From Franconibacter helveticus LMG 23732 (GTDB lineage: Bacteria > Pseudomonadota > Gammaproteobacteria > Enterobacterales > Enterobacteriaceae), in the NCBI RefSeq assembly GCF_000463115.2, contig NZ_AWFX01000042.1, forward strand, positions 259,984 through 315,928: DNA of 55,945 nucleotides. Reading direction: 5' to 3'. The notes below the pieces were generated by a model. The model was given only the letters and a program-made list of their open reading frames with translations. It made no database searches and was not told the DNA's origin. Shown here in pieces: positions 16,684-26,530 of the stretch (position 1 is the stretch's first letter; each line of letters begins with the position of its first letter). The position numbers were made by a program, and so were the translations under genes.

Positions 16684-17874
16684 TTATGATGCATGCGCCT
16701 GTTGCCGTTCCGCTTCACCAGCCGCCTGACCGCGCATTTTGTAGCCCCAGCCCACCAGTAAAACGGTGCCCAGCATGACGCTGGTGGTGGAAAGCAGCGG
16801 CGCGGCGACAAGCCACGAAACCAGCAAACTGGCGATAAAACACAGGCCCAGCTGTAGCGTATTTTGTAACGCCGCCGCACGCCCTGTGGCCTGAGGGAAC
16901 GGCTGCAACGCCGCCGCGACAACAATGGGATAGATAGCCCCGTTCGCCATCGCCATCAGGCAGAAGGGGATGAGCAGCATCGTCAGCGTAACGTGGCTGT
17001 AAAGTCCCACCGCCCAGGTCGCCGCCACGCTCAGCGCGAACGTTATCAACAGCCATGGCAGCAGCCGCGCGCCCTCAACGCGCTGTAGCGCGGCGCGGCA
17101 GCCATAGCCGCCAGCCAGAAAAGCGATAGTCTGCGGCACATAACTTAACCCAATTACAGCAGGGCCATAGCCCATTTCACTAAGAATAAAGGGTGAGCCG
17201 GTCAGCCAGGCGAAAAAGCTGGCGGAGCAGGCGGCATAAATCATCACATTACCGCGCCAGGCGGATGAGCGCAGCAGTACGCCGAAGCTGATTTTGTCCG
17301 CTTTTTGCCCGGCAGCTGATTTTACGGGGGGGCGCAGGCGCAACGCCGGCAGCATCAGCAATACGGTCACAGCGAACAGCACCACAAAAATTGAACGCCA
17401 TTCGAAGTGGTTCAACAACCAGCTGCCCAGCAGCGGCGCCAGCGCAGGAGAGAGCCCGACCAGCGGCATAATGGTGGCGAAAACGCGGTTAACGCGATGC
17501 GCGGGATAGTAATCAGTCACCAGCGCCTGCCAGATAACCGTTGCGGCGCAAACCCCGACCGCCTGCACAAAGCGCAGCGCCAGCAGCGCCGCCGCATTTT
17601 CCACCCACAGCATGCCAAGAGAGCCGACAGCGAAAAGCGCCAGACCTGCCAGCAGCACCGGGCGACGACCGAAGCGATCCGAAAGCGGTCCCCAGAGCAA
17701 CTGCGCGACGGCAAAACCTGCTAAAAACAGGCTCAGCGAAGCGCTCACCGAGGCCGCTTGCGTTTGCAGATCCTGCTGGATGGCGGCAAAAGCAGGCAGA
17801 TACATATCCGTTGCCAGGAAGCCGAGCACGCTAAGACCAGCGAGCCAGGCAAGAAAAAGTTTTGAGGGCTGCAT
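16684..17874 (-). CDS. PunC (YdhC), purine-nucleoside MFS transporter
   Basis: A 396-residue Bcr/CflA-type major facilitator (E. coli YdhC about 403) with twelve hydrophobic segments and the loop motif [14 protein letters not shown] (about 61-74). In E. coli this gene was renamed punC for a role in purine and purine-nucleoside uptake and is activated by the neighbouring LysR regulator PunR. Here it is likewise divergent from punR with 107 bases between. A stem AACGGGAGC/GCTCCCGTT (16540-16563) about 120 bases after its stop codon may end transcription. Confidence 0.9.
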   Translation of the reverse strand: MQPSKLFLAWLAGLSVLGFLATDMYLPAFAAIQQDLQTQAASVSASLSLFLAGFAVAQLLWGPLSDRFGRRPVLLAGLALFAVGSLGMLWVENAAALLALRFVQAVGVCAATVIWQALVTDYYPAHRVNRVFATIMPLVGLSPALAPLLGSWLLNHFEWRSIFVVLFAVTVLLMLPALRLRPPVKSAAGQKADKISFGVLLRSSAWRGNVMIYAACSASFFAWLTGSPFILSEMGYGPAVIGLSYVPQTIAFLAGGYGCRAALQRVEGARLLPWLLITFALSVAATWAVGLYSHVTLTMLLIPFCLMAMANGAIYPIVVAAALQPFPQATGRAAALQNTLQLGLCFIASLLVSWLVAAPLLSTTSVMLGTVLLVGWGYKMRGQAAGEAERQQAHAS

Positions 17875-17981
17875 AAGTTCCTCTTATGACAATAAACTGA
17901 GGTCGCGAGTGTAAAGAGTGCAACGGGCAATGTGAAACGCTAATATTTGGTGATTGCATTCAAATATTTTGCAGGCAGAAA

Positions 17982-18893
17982 ATGTGGTCTGAATACTCTC
18001 TGGAAGTGGTCGATGCGGTGGCGCGCAGCGGAAGTTTCAGCGCAGCGGCGCAGGAGTTGCACCGTGTGCCCTCGGCCGTCAGCTATACGGTGCGGCAACT
18101 GGAAGAGTGGCTGGCGGTCCCGCTTTTCGAGCGCCGTCACCGCGATGTGGTGCTTACCCCAGCCGGCGCCTGGTTTTTGAAAGAGGGCCGATCTGTTATC
18201 AAACAAATGATGATCACCCGACAACAATGTCAGCAGATAGCGAACGGCTGGCGCGGGCAGCTCTCCATCGCCGTGGATAATATCGTTCGACCCGAACGCG
18301 CCCGACAGCTGGTGCTGGACTTCTACCGGCACTTTAATGATGTCGAACTAAAAATTTCACAGGAAGTGTTTAACGGCGTGTGGGATGCGCTGGCGGATGA
18401 ACGGGTAGAAGCGGCGATTGGCGCAACGCAGGCGATACCGGTAGGCGGACGCTACGCTTTTCGCGATATGGGTATGCTGAGCTGGCGCTGCGTGGTAGCG
18501 AGCAAACATCCGCTTGCGCAACAGAAGAGACCGCTCAGCGACGACACCTTGCGCGAATGGCCTTCGCTGGTGCTTGAAGACACGTCTCGCTCGTTGCCCA
18601 AGCGCATTACCTGGCTTCTGGACAACCAGAGGCGGGTTATCGTTCCGGACTGGCCTTCAGCAGCGGATTGCCTGAGCGCGGGGCTTTGCGTCGGTATGGT
18701 GCCCGCGCATTTTGCCCGTCCCTGGCTCAAGCGCGGCGAATGGGTGGCGCTTGAGCTTGATAATCCTTTTCCCGATGCCGCTTGTTGCCTGACGTGGCGG
18801 CAAAACGACGCTTCGCCGGCGCTGCAATGGCTGCTGGATTATCTGGGAGACAGTGAAACGCTTAACCGGGAATGGTTGCGGGAGCCGGACTGA
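17982..18893 (+). CDS. PunR (YdhB), LysR-type regulator
   Basis: A 303-residue LysR protein with the N-terminal winged helix (MWSEYSLEVVDAVARSGSFS, then the AAQELHRVPSAVSYTVRQLE helix region) and a periplasmic-binding-like effector domain from about 95 onward. In E. coli it activates the divergent transporter gene punC in response to purines. It converges with purR, whose stop codon lies about 15 bases beyond. The start at 17982 gives the normal LysR N-terminus. Confidence 0.9.
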   Translation: MWSEYSLEVVDAVARSGSFSAAAQELHRVPSAVSYTVRQLEEWLAVPLFERRHRDVVLTPAGAWFLKEGRSVIKQMMITRQQCQQIANGWRGQLSIAVDNIVRPERARQLVLDFYRHFNDVELKISQEVFNGVWDALADERVEAAIGATQAIPVGGRYAFRDMGMLSWRCVVASKHPLAQQKRPLSDDTLREWPSLVLEDTSRSLPKRITWLLDNQRRVIVPDWPSAADCLSAGLCVGMVPAHFARPWLKRGEWVALELDNPFPDAACCLTWRQNDASPALQWLLDYLGDSETLNREWLREPD

Positions 18894-18908
18894 CCGGCCC
18901 CCGGAGGA

Positions 18909-19934
18909 TTAGCGGCGGTAGTCGCGGAACGGGCCGTCCGCCACGGAGCGTCGCTCAATAAGGCGCGGATGCACCTCGATGGTTTGCGACTCTTCGCGTT
19001 TGTTGACGATACGGTCGAGCAGCATATTAAACGCCGTCTGTCCGAGCGTCTCTTTAGGCTGGTGAATGGTGGTCAGCGCCGGGCTGAAATAGCGGGCGTT
19101 GCGCACGTTGTCGTAACCGATAATGGAAATGTCGTGCGGCACGCGCAGGCCCATTTCATCCGCAGCGCAGATAGCGCCCATCGCCATAATATCGCCGCCG
19201 CAGAAAACCGCGGTAGGGCGGTGAGGCTGCGAAAGCATTTGCTGCATTGCGCGATAGCCCGATTCCGGCTCGAAATCGCCCTGTACAACCCAGTTTTCCG
19301 GCATGGAGATCATCGCTTCTTTCAGCGCTTTCATAAAACCGGCCAGACGGCCCGCGCCGGTGTTGCGCTCCAGCGGCCCCGGGATAACGCCGATTTCACG
19401 ATGACCGCGTTCAATCAAATAACGCCCGGCGATGTAACCGCCCTGGAAGGCGTTATCGACCACCGAGTCGGTAAAGTCCGCTTTCGCCTCGCCCCAGTCC
19501 ATCACCACCATCGGAATATGGCGGTACTCTTCCAGCATGCTGAGCAGCGACTGCGGGTATTCTGAACACATTACCAGCAAACCATCGACGCGTTTTTGCG
19601 CCATCATCGACAGGTAAGCGCGCTGCTTTTCGAGGTTGTTATGCGCATTGCCCAGAATAAGCGTATAGCCTTTGGCAAAACAGCTGTTCTCCACCGCTTC
19701 GATAATTTCAGCGAAATAGGGCGCTTCGCTGCTGGTAGCCAGCAGGCCGATAGATTTGGTGTGGTTAACCTTCAGGCTGCGCGCCACTGCGCTTGGCGAA
19801 TAATGCAACTCTTTGATTGCAGCCCATACCGCGTTGCGCGTCTCTTCCGCAACAAAACGGGTTTTGTTAATTACATGTGATACGGTTGTAGTGGAAACGT
19901 TTGCTCGCTTCGCGACGTCTTTAATTGTTGCCAT
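18909..19934 (-). CDS. PurR, purine repressor
   Basis: A 341-residue LacI-family repressor, the same length as E. coli PurR. The N-terminus [20 protein letters not shown] is the helix-turn-helix, followed by the hinge helix and a ribose-binding-like core that binds hypoxanthine or guanine. It represses purine synthesis genes and its own gene. A PurR-like site lies upstream at 19979-19994. Confidence 0.97.
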   Translation of the reverse strand: MATIKDVAKRANVSTTTVSHVINKTRFVAEETRNAVWAAIKELHYSPSAVARSLKVNHTKSIGLLATSSEAPYFAEIIEAVENSCFAKGYTLILGNAHNNLEKQRAYLSMMAQKRVDGLLVMCSEYPQSLLSMLEEYRHIPMVVMDWGEAKADFTDSVVDNAFQGGYIAGRYLIERGHREIGVIPGPLERNTGAGRLAGFMKALKEAMISMPENWVVQGDFEPESGYRAMQQMLSQPHRPTAVFCGGDIMAMGAICAADEMGLRVPHDISIIGYDNVRNARYFSPALTTIHQPKETLGQTAFNMLLDRIVNKREESQTIEVHPRLIERRSVADGPFRDYRR

Positions 19935-19978
19935 TAGTTGTCACTCCAGACCATGCCCTAACTTCCTGAATAAACGAT

Positions 19979-19994
19979 GGTTAAACGTTTGCCT
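19979..19994. promoter_or_regulatory. Possible PurR operator upstream of purR
   Basis: The 16-mer GGTTAAACGTTTGCCT is centred on CG and matches 11 of 16 positions of the PurR consensus ACGCAAACGTTTGCGT, with a perfect central core AAACGTTTGC. It lies about 45 bases upstream of the purR start codon, in line with the known autoregulation of purR. Confidence 0.55.
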
Positions 19995-20227
19995 TTGCTA
20001 ACCCCTGGTGGCAACAAAAACGTTGCGTCAGGCCGGGAAAAGCCAGTTCGGCTGGAAAGAGAGGGGGTTAATGGCCGGTACAAAGTAAATTAGCCGGGAA
20101 TTTTGGCCGATCTTGCGCAAAAGGGGAAGAGGGAAAACGCATATCGGTCTAAAACAAAGAGGATTTTTAAGCGTGACTATGCAAAAATGAAGCGCACCCG
20201 CTTTTTGTAGGGTTAAAAGGAGAACAA

Positions 20228-20317
20228 ATGAGTACCGAACTGAAATTTTCGCTCGTCACCACCGTCATTGTGCTGGGATTAATTGTGGCTTCCGCACTGA
20301 CCGCTGTTATGCACTAA
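20228..20317 (+). CDS. YnhF, 29-residue membrane protein
   Basis: A very short gene, ATG at 20228 with AAAGGAG just upstream. It encodes a 29-residue peptide that is almost wholly one hydrophobic helix (VTTVIVLGLIVASALTAV) and closely resembles E. coli YnhF, a small inner-membrane protein found with cytochrome bd. The position between purR and ydhP is the same as in E. coli. A hairpin terminator follows. Confidence 0.9.
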   Translation: MSTELKFSLVTTVIVLGLIVASALTAVMH

Positions 20318-20329
20318 TTCGCCTTTCCG

Positions 20330-20365
20330 GAGAGGGTAAATTTTCCCTCTCCCGCCATTTTTCCT
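20330..20365 (+). terminator. Terminator after ynhF
   Basis: Stem GAGAGGG/CCCTCTC (20330-20336 with 20345-20351) is followed by a T-rich stretch. Confidence 0.7.
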
Positions 20366-20576
20366 TATAAATCCCCGCATTGCCCTTTCTTTTATTGCCC
20401 GTTCGGGTAATGATTAGCAAATAACAAAAAAGCTACACTCTTAACAAAACCGCAATTATCTTTTGCGAGTATTGTGACTTCTGTCCCAACGTTATATCTG
20501 CCATGCTGTCTGGCATTCCCGTCTTGTCAGTTGCGCAACAGCCGCTGACGCTCTCTCGTTTTGTCTGGAGTTTTGC

Positions 20577-21743
20577 ATGAGAGTTAATTTTCCTTTACTG
20601 GCGCTGGCTATTGGCGCTTTTGGCATCGGCACGACTGAGTTTTCGCCCATGGGCTTGCTGCCGGTCATTGCGAAGGGCGTCGATGTTTCTATCCCTGCCG
20701 CCGGGATGTTGATCAGCGCTTATGCGATTGGGGTGATGGTTGGCGCGCCGCTGATGACGCTGCTGCTGTCGCACCGCTCGCGCCGCAACGCGCTGATTTT
20801 TCTGATGGCGATTTTTACCGTCGGTAATGTGCTTTCCGCCATTTCGCCGGACTACGGCACGTTACTGGCTTCGCGTATTCTTACCAGCCTTAACCACGGC
20901 GCCTTTTTCGGTCTCGGCTCGGTGGTTGCGGCAAGCGTGGTGCCGAAACACAAGCAGGCGAGCGCCGTGGCAACCATGTTTATGGGGCTGACCATCGCCA
21001 ACATTGGCGGCGTCCCGGCAGCGACATGGCTTGGGGAAGTCATCGGCTGGCGCATGTCATTCCTGGCGACCGCCGGGCTTGGCGTCGTCTCGATGATAAG
21101 TCTCTTTTTCTCCTTGCCGAAAGGCAGCGCGGGCGAGCGGCCAGACGTGAAAAGCGAACTGGCGGTGCTGATGCGACCGCAGGTGGTGAGCGCATTGTTG
21201 ACTACAGTGCTTGGCGCCGGCGCGATGTTTACGCTTTATACCTATATCGCTCCTGTGCTGCATAAAATCACAGACGCCACCCCGGCATTTACCACCGGCA
21301 TGCTGGTGCTGATTGGCGTCGGCTTTTCTATTGGCAACTATCTCGGCGGCCGTCTGGCGGACCGTTCGGTTAACGGTACGCTTAAAGGCTTCCTGTTGCT
21401 GCTGATCGTTATTATGGCCTCGATTCCCTTACTGGCGCGCAGTGAAATCGGCGCAGCGGTGAGTATGGTGATTTGGGGCGCGGCCACATTTGCGGTGGTG
21501 CCGCCGTTACAAATGCGGGTAATGCGTGTGGCGAGCGAAGCGCCGGGGCTTTCCTCTTCTGTGAATATCGGCGCGTTCAACCTCGGTAATGCCCTGGGCG
21601 CAGCGGCAGGCGGCGCGGTGATCCAGGCGGGGCTGGGCTACAGTTTTGTGCCGGTGATGGGTGCGATGATTGCCGCGCTCGGTTTGCTACTAGTGCTCTT
21701 CTCTTCCCGGCGTGGCGGGCAAAAAGCCTGCGTGGCGGAATAA
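20577..21743 (+). CDS. YdhP, MFS transporter of the sugar/arabinose-efflux type
   Basis: A 388-residue twelve-helix major facilitator (E. coli YdhP about 389) starting MRVNFPLLALAIGAFGIGTT. It belongs to the DHA1 branch with AraJ and SotB-like exporters. The substrate is not established. It is a single gene ending in a terminator shared with mepH. In E. coli sodB lies between ydhP and mepH; here only 41 bases separate the two genes. Confidence 0.9.
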   Translation: MRVNFPLLALAIGAFGIGTTEFSPMGLLPVIAKGVDVSIPAAGMLISAYAIGVMVGAPLMTLLLSHRSRRNALIFLMAIFTVGNVLSAISPDYGTLLASRILTSLNHGAFFGLGSVVAASVVPKHKQASAVATMFMGLTIANIGGVPAATWLGEVIGWRMSFLATAGLGVVSMISLFFSLPKGSAGERPDVKSELAVLMRPQVVSALLTTVLGAGAMFTLYTYIAPVLHKITDATPAFTTGMLVLIGVGFSIGNYLGGRLADRSVNGTLKGFLLLLIVIMASIPLLARSEIGAAVSMVIWGAATFAVVPPLQMRVMRVASEAPGLSSSVNIGAFNLGNALGAAAGGAVIQAGLGYSFVPVMGAMIAALGLLLVLFSSRRGGQKACVAE

Positions 21744-21747
21744 ATAA

Positions 21748-21778
21748 AAAAGGGAAGCGGAGGCTTCCCTTTTTTTTC
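21748..21778. terminator. Bidirectional terminator between ydhP and mepH
   Basis: Stem AGGGAAGC/GCTTCCCT (21751-21758 with 21763-21770) with A-rich left and T-rich right flanks, between convergent genes. Confidence 0.85.
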
Positions 21779-21784
21779 GCGGAT

Positions 21785-22612
21785 TCAGCGGATGGTGCGC
21801 GGCGTCATCACCCGGCGAGCACCAACATAATGACGCTGCCAGTAATCTTCGCTCAGCGAGGTAATCTGAATATCCTGACCGCTGCGAGGCGACTGGATAA
21901 ACTTGCCGTTGCCCACATAAACGCCGACGTGATCGGCGGTGCCGCGTCCCTGGGTGCGGAAAAAGACCAGATCGCCGCTCTCCAGTTCGCCACGGTCAAC
22001 CGGCGCCGCGTCGCGCAGGTGATACATCTCGTTAGCCGTACGCGGAATACGGAACTTCACTAAATCTTTATAGGCGTAATAGACCAGCCCGCTACAGTCG
22101 AAGCCGGTACGCGGCGAACTGCCGCCCCAGCGATACGGCTTGCCAATCTGATCCATCAGTTTGTTGAGCGCGGTTTTTTGCGCTTTCTGCACGCGTAACT
22201 TATGCGCGGCAGCGATGGTGGTGGGCTGCTCCGCTTTCACCTTCACGCAGCGTTTTTTATGCCCTTTGCGTTTGGTGCACTGCTCGGTGTAGGCCAGCGT
22301 CTGAAGCTTTTTGCCTTTGAGCAGTGCATCGGAAGAGGAGAGTTTGCCGCGACGGGCGAGTGTTTTACCAGAGGCAGTGGCTTTGGCTTTTTTACTGGAA
22401 GAGGCGACGCGCTTTGTTGAACTTTTGCCGGAGGATTTGCTTTTTTTACTGGTGGTTTTCGTCTGGCTGCTTTTTTTCTTGGTTTTTTCGCTGTGCGCCT
22501 TTTGAATAGCCGACGGACGCGCGTTTTCTGAAGCGTGCGTCAATGGGCTTAATGTCAGACTGGTAAAAAATAAAGCACAGAGCGTGAGAGTGATTTTATT
22601 AATCCGCGCCAC
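21785..22612 (-). CDS. MepH, murein DD-endopeptidase
   Basis: A 275-residue periplasmic NlpC/P60 hydrolase (E. coli about 271) that cuts mDAP-D-Ala cross-links during cell-wall growth. An N-terminal signal sequence (ITLTLCALFFTSLTLSP) is followed by a long Lys/Ser/Thr-rich linker (about 40-125) and the catalytic domain with Cys in FDCSGLVYYAY and His in TADHVGVYVG. The start is GTG at 22612, which gives the family N-terminus VARINKITL; an upstream ATG at 22663 would place extra residues before the signal peptide. The basic linker is low in complexity. Confidence 0.93.
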   Translation of the reverse strand: MARINKITLTLCALFFTSLTLSPLTHASENARPSAIQKAHSEKTKKKSSQTKTTSKKSKSSGKSSTKRVASSSKKAKATASGKTLARRGKLSSSDALLKGKKLQTLAYTEQCTKRKGHKKRCVKVKAEQPTTIAAAHKLRVQKAQKTALNKLMDQIGKPYRWGGSSPRTGFDCSGLVYYAYKDLVKFRIPRTANEMYHLRDAAPVDRGELESGDLVFFRTQGRGTADHVGVYVGNGKFIQSPRSGQDIQITSLSEDYWQRHYVGARRVMTPRTIR

Positions 22613-22956
22613 TGAGCATTCCCCTGATGATGGCGGCAATCGTGCCCGCGTATGATTTTCCAAAAACCAGCCGATTCTAATCTAAAAAAATGACAAAAGT
22701 TAATAGTCATTTCACCGTCATCGATACGTTTCGTTATCAAGCGCAAAAAAAATGCACATTTTCTGGCTTCCCCCGTCTCGCTGACGGTACGTTAAGCACG
22801 CTGATGCAAAAGAATGTCTGCCGATCGCCCCTATAAAAGTGTTATTCTTAATGAATGTTTAACCCCGGCCATGGGCATAGCGGCCAGCGCAACCTGTCGC
22901 GTGCAGCCGTTATAAAGAAAAGCTCCTGCCGTTAAGAAGCTTGAGGAAGCAAGACA
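22613..22956. other. Non-coding stretch between mepH and grxD
   Basis: This 344-base divergent interval is AT-rich near mepH and must hold both promoters. I see no gene, RNA or convincing operator. In E. coli this segment is likewise the shared upstream region of the two genes. Confidence 0.5.
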
Positions 22957-23304
22957 ATGAGCACAACCCTTGAAAAAATTCAGCGCCAGATCGCCGAAAA
23001 CCCGATTCTTCTTTATATGAAAGGTTCGCCGAAGCTGCCGAGCTGCGGTTTTTCCGCTCAGGCAGTACAGGCGCTTTCCGCGTGCGGCGAGCGTTTCGCG
23101 TATGTCGATATCCTGCAAAACCCGGATATTCGCGCTGAATTGCCGAAATACGCTAACTGGCCGACGTTCCCGCAGCTGTGGGTTGATGGCGAACTGGTCG
23201 GCGGCTGCGATATCGTTATCGAAATGTACCAGCGCGGCGAGCTGCAACAGCTGATCAAAGAAACCGCAGAGAAGTACAAATCCGAAACGCCAGACGCGGA
23301 ATAA
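22957..23304 (+). CDS. GrxD, monothiol glutaredoxin
   Basis: A 115-residue glutaredoxin, the same length as E. coli Grx4, with the single-cysteine active site CGFS at 30-33. It binds a [2Fe-2S] cluster together with glutathione and partners such as BolA in iron-sulfur delivery and iron sensing. The start has a good GAGGAAG upstream. It converges on rnt across a shared terminator; the helicase gene lhr, which lies here in E. coli, is absent. Confidence 0.96.
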   Translation: MSTTLEKIQRQIAENPILLYMKGSPKLPSCGFSAQAVQALSACGERFAYVDILQNPDIRAELPKYANWPTFPQLWVDGELVGGCDIVIEMYQRGELQQLIKETAEKYKSETPDAE

Positions 23305-23319
23305 GCCTGGCGTAATAAA

Positions 23320-23346
23320 AAAGCGACCCATTGGGTCGCTTTTTTT
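23320..23346. terminator. Bidirectional terminator between grxD and rnt
   Basis: Stem AGCGACCC/GGGTCGCT with an ATT loop, A-run on the left and T-run on the right. Confidence 0.85.
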
Positions 23347-23995
23347 ATGCCGCGGGTTCAGGCGCAGGCACGGGCCATCCGCCTAATCGCTTCCAGCGAT
23401 TGACGATTTCGCAAAACAGCAGCGCCGTTTGCTCGGTATCGTAAAGTGCGGAGTGCGCCTGGGCGGTATCGAAAGCGAGGCCTGCTGCGGCGCAGGCTTT
23501 AGCCAGCACGGTTTGCCCCAGCGCCAGGCCGCTTAATGCCGCGGTATCAAAAGTGACAAAAGGATGGAAAGGGTTGCGCTTGAGAGAGGCGCGCTGCGCC
23601 GCCGCCATCATAAAGCTGTGATCGAATGTGGCGTTATGGGCCACCATGATTGCCCGGTTGCAGTCGCTCTCTTTCATGCCCTTGCGGACCATTTTAAAGA
23701 TAGCGTGCAGCGCTTCATATTCGCTTACCGCGCCGCGCAACGGGTTATGCGGGTCGATACCGTTAAAGGCCAGCGCTTCCGGCTGCAAAATCGCCCCTTC
23801 GAAGGGTTCAACATGAAAATGAAGCGTCTCATCCGGCGACAGCCAGCCTTCTTCGTCCATTTTCAGCGTGACGGCGGCAATCTCCAGCAGCGCATCGGTT
23901 TTGGCGTTAAATCCGGCGGTCTCCACATCAATGACGACGGGATAAAAGCCACGAAAGCGGTCGCACAGACCAGCAAGTTGCGGGGTATCGGACAT
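23345..23995 (-). CDS. RNase T
   Basis: A 216-residue DEDD-family 3'-5' exoribonuclease (E. coli 215) that trims the CCA-adjacent end of tRNA and other stable RNAs. Catalytic residues are visible as D23 and E25 (VIDVETAGF), the HNATFDHSF segment and the final [11 protein letters not shown]. The gene is divergent from nothing close: 95 bases separate its start from the end of gloA, so it may have its own promoter or be read from the nemRA-gloA unit. Confidence 0.96.
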   Translation of the reverse strand: MSDTPQLAGLCDRFRGFYPVVIDVETAGFNAKTDALLEIAAVTLKMDEEGWLSPDETLHFHVEPFEGAILQPEALAFNGIDPHNPLRGAVSEYEALHAIFKMVRKGMKESDCNRAIMVAHNATFDHSFMMAAAQRASLKRNPFHPFVTFDTAALSGLALGQTVLAKACAAAGLAFDTAQAHSALYDTEQTALLFCEIVNRWKRLGGWPVPAPEPAA

Positions 23996-24090
23996 CAGGG
24001 TCTCATATCTGGAGGAGTTAAAGCAGCGCGTATTATGGCAAATTTCAGGACAGGATGCAGCAGGGCGGGCGCGATGGCCCGCCGCGAAAA

Positions 24091-24498
24091 TCAGTTGCCG
24101 AGACCGCGACCGGCATCTTTTTCTTCAATCAGCTCAATTTTGTAGCCGTCCGGATCTTCAACAAAAGCGATAACCGTGGTGCCGCCTTTAACCGGGCCCG
24201 CTTCGCGGGTGACGTTGCCGCCGTTATTGCGAATACGCTCACACGCTTGCGCGGCGTTGTCTACGCTAATGGCGATATGGCCGTAAGCGGTGCCGAGCTC
24301 ATAGCTTTCCACGCCCCAGTTATAGGTCAGTTCAATAACCGCTTCTTCGCTTTCAGGTCCGTAACCGACAAAGGCCAGAGAGTATTTGTATTCCGGGTTT
24401 TCGCTGGTGCGCAGCAGTTTCATGCCCAGCACGTTGGTATAAAATTCGATAGAACGTTGCAGGTCGCCGACGCGCAGCATAGTGTGAAGTAAGCGCAT
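24091..24498 (-). CDS. GloA, glyoxalase I
   Basis: A 135-residue metalloenzyme, the same length as E. coli GloA, which isomerises the methylglyoxal-glutathione hemithioacetal to S-lactoylglutathione. The first metal ligand H5 ([10 protein letters not shown]) and later Glu/His ligands are in place; the E. coli enzyme uses Ni2+. It lies downstream of nemA and is probably part of the NemR-controlled electrophile response. Confidence 0.96.
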   Translation of the reverse strand: MRLLHTMLRVGDLQRSIEFYTNVLGMKLLRTSENPEYKYSLAFVGYGPESEEAVIELTYNWGVESYELGTAYGHIAISVDNAAQACERIRNNGGNVTREAGPVKGGTTVIAFVEDPDGYKIELIEEKDAGRGLGN

Positions 24499-24591
24499 AA
24501 TGTCCTCTTAAATCTATGAAATGTAAGTCGCGGTTTGTTAAAACGCTGTTGTGAGTATAGCGGCGAAAGGCCGCCGCTATCAATGAAGGGA

Positions 24592-25689
24592 TTACAGGGT
24601 AGGATAGTCGATGTAGCCTTCCGCGCCGCCGCCATAGAACGATTCCGGGCGCTGCGGGTTCAGTTCTGCTTTTTTACGCAGGCGTTCTACCAGGTCCGGG
24701 TTGGCGATGTAGTCACGACCGAAAGCCACAGCATCAATCAATCCTTTCTCAATCAGCGCCTCCGCTTTCTCACGGGTATAGGCGCCCGCGCCGATAATCA
24801 CGCCATCGAAACGCGCACGCACTTTCTGGCGGAATTTGTCGGTGTAAGGCACTCCGCCCGCCCAGTCAGGCTCGGACATATGCAGATAGGCGATGCCGCG
24901 CTTGTTGAGCTCATCAATCAGATACAGCGCATCTTCTTCTTCATTCGGGCCGTTATCGACATTCTGGAAGGTGCCAATCGGGGAGACGCGAATGCCGATG
25001 CGATCGGCGCTCCACTCTTTGCTGACTGCATCAATCACTTCCAGCACCAGACGCGCGCGGTTTTCCACGCTGCCGCCGTACTGATCGGTACGCTGGTTGG
25101 CGCTCGGGGAAAGGAACTGGTGCAGCAGATAGCCGTGCGCGGAATGCAGCTCGACCAGGTCGAAGCCAGCGTCGCGCGCGTTGCCTACCGCTTTACGAAA
25201 GTCGTCAACAATACCCGGGATCTCATCTGTTTCCAGCGCGCGCGGCGTAGTGGTGTCCACACGAATCGCTTTCCCGTTTTCATCACGCAGGGAAGTACGG
25301 GTGCCAGCGTTAATAGCCGAAGGCGCGACCGGCGCTTCGCCGCCAGGTTGCAGGCTGCTGTGAGAGATACGGCCCGTGTGCCAGAGCTGTACGGCGATAT
25401 GGCCCGCGTTTTCATGCACGGCGGCAGTGATTTTTTTCCATGCGGCAACTTGCTCATCGCTGTGCAAGCCTGGCGCGCCCGCATAGCCTTTCGCCTGGGC
25501 GGAAATTTGCGTGGCTTCGCTGATGATAAGGCCGGAGCTCGCGCGCTGACGGTAATATTCCACCATCATGGCCGTTGGAATGTCGCCCGGCTCAATGCTG
25601 CGCAGGCGCGTAAGCGGCGCCATAAATACGCGGTTTGGTACGGTAACAGGACCCACTTTCAGCGGGGTGAAGAGTTTTTCTGACGGCAT
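24592..25689 (-). CDS. NemA, N-ethylmaleimide reductase
   Basis: A 365-residue FMN-dependent old-yellow-enzyme reductase, the same length as in E. coli, with the TIM-barrel fold. Typical segments are [15 protein letters not shown] at the start and [17 protein letters not shown] with the catalytic His/His pair region in the middle. It reduces activated double bonds and nitro compounds. It is second in the nemR-nemA-gloA set, all on the minus strand. A second NemR-like box lies between nemR and nemA just upstream of its ribosome-binding site. Confidence 0.96.
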   Translation of the reverse strand: MPSEKLFTPLKVGPVTVPNRVFMAPLTRLRSIEPGDIPTAMMVEYYRQRASSGLIISEATQISAQAKGYAGAPGLHSDEQVAAWKKITAAVHENAGHIAVQLWHTGRISHSSLQPGGEAPVAPSAINAGTRTSLRDENGKAIRVDTTTPRALETDEIPGIVDDFRKAVGNARDAGFDLVELHSAHGYLLHQFLSPSANQRTDQYGGSVENRARLVLEVIDAVSKEWSADRIGIRVSPIGTFQNVDNGPNEEEDALYLIDELNKRGIAYLHMSEPDWAGGVPYTDKFRQKVRARFDGVIIGAGAYTREKAEALIEKGLIDAVAFGRDYIANPDLVERLRKKAELNPQRPESFYGGGAEGYIDYPTL

Positions 25690-25702
25690 AATGTCTCCTG
25701 AG

Positions 25703-25717
25703 TAGACCGGTCGTCTA
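25703..25717. promoter_or_regulatory. Second NemR-like box, just upstream of nemA
   Basis: TAGAC-CGGTC-GTCTA carries the two half-sites of the NemR operator, but with five bases between them instead of six. It lies 14-28 bases before the nemA start codon. Confidence 0.5.
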
Positions 25718-25756
25718 GTAACAAGGGAAATAAAAAGCGCCTGCCGGAGCGGGCGC

Positions 25757-26338
25757 TCAGAGAATCTGTTCTACATGTTTTAACGTGCTTTCCAGCGGCG
25801 CGCCGCTGCGGGAAATTTTGGCCTGCAAACTGGCGCCAAGCCACAGCACATATAACACCTGCGCCTGGGTGTTTGCGTCGCCTGCGCATTGCAGACTTTT
25901 TTCCGCAACGCCGCGCTCAAGCGTCCGGGCGAGCAGGGCGATGATACTTGCCGCGCCTTTATCAAGCGCGCCGCGCATATCTTCAGAAAGATCGCACACT
26001 TCGGCTGACAGTTTGACTGTCAGGCAACCGCTGATGGTGCCCTGGCTGCGGTACTGTTGCAGCGTTTCCTGATACCAGTCGATTATCTTTTCGCGGCACG
26101 TCCGATCGGCACGCTCAAAGTGCTGGCGCAGCCGCTCGTGGTAATGGAGATAGTGCCGTTCCAGCATCGCCACCCCAAACGCCTCTTTAGAGCGAAAGTA
26201 GTGATAAAACGACCCTTTCGGCACGCCTGCGGTTTTTAGCAGCTCGCTCAGCCCCATGCCGGTAAAGCCGCGTTGCAGGCAGAGCTGCTGGCCGGTGGCA
26301 AGGAGATGTTCGCGGGTATCGGTGTCATGCTGTTTCAT
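25757..26338 (-). CDS. NemR, TetR-family electrophile sensor
   Basis: A 193-residue repressor (E. coli about 199). The helix-turn-helix is at about 28-48 ([20 protein letters not shown]). The cysteine in [12 protein letters not shown] (C105 here) corresponds to the redox-active Cys106 of E. coli NemR, and a lysine in [10 protein letters not shown] to the partner Lys175. Quinones, N-ethylmaleimide, glyoxals and bleach relieve repression of nemRA-gloA. A perfect operator lies directly upstream. Confidence 0.95.
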   Translation of the reverse strand: MKQHDTDTREHLLATGQQLCLQRGFTGMGLSELLKTAGVPKGSFYHYFRSKEAFGVAMLERHYLHYHERLRQHFERADRTCREKIIDWYQETLQQYRSQGTISGCLTVKLSAEVCDLSEDMRGALDKGAASIIALLARTLERGVAEKSLQCAGDANTQAQVLYVLWLGASLQAKISRSGAPLESTLKHVEQIL

Positions 26339-26352
26339 GGCTATTACGGTAC

Positions 26353-26368
26353 TAGACCAGTTGGTCTA
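26353..26368. promoter_or_regulatory. NemR operator upstream of nemR
   Basis: TAGACC-AGTT-GGTCTA is a perfect inverted repeat matching the known NemR box. It lies 15-30 bases before the nemR start codon and should control the whole nemR-nemA-gloA unit. Confidence 0.85.
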
Positions 26369-26530
26369 ATGCAAGTTCACTTTTAAAAAAGCAGGCTGTA
26401 AGTGACGTTGTCACATCTAATGGCGTCGTTAAACCGGCCTTTGCGCAAAGACGCAGTTTGTCTGCCTCAGGCTTGCAAGCGTTCTAAAGACAGGCTTCAA
26501 TTGTAATTACTTTGTTAAACAGGAGTTGTT

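Noticed and set aside
24535..25683. A 382-codon open frame antisense to nemA
   Set aside because: The opposite strand encodes complete NemA with catalytic motifs; this frame has no recognisable domain or ribosome-binding site.
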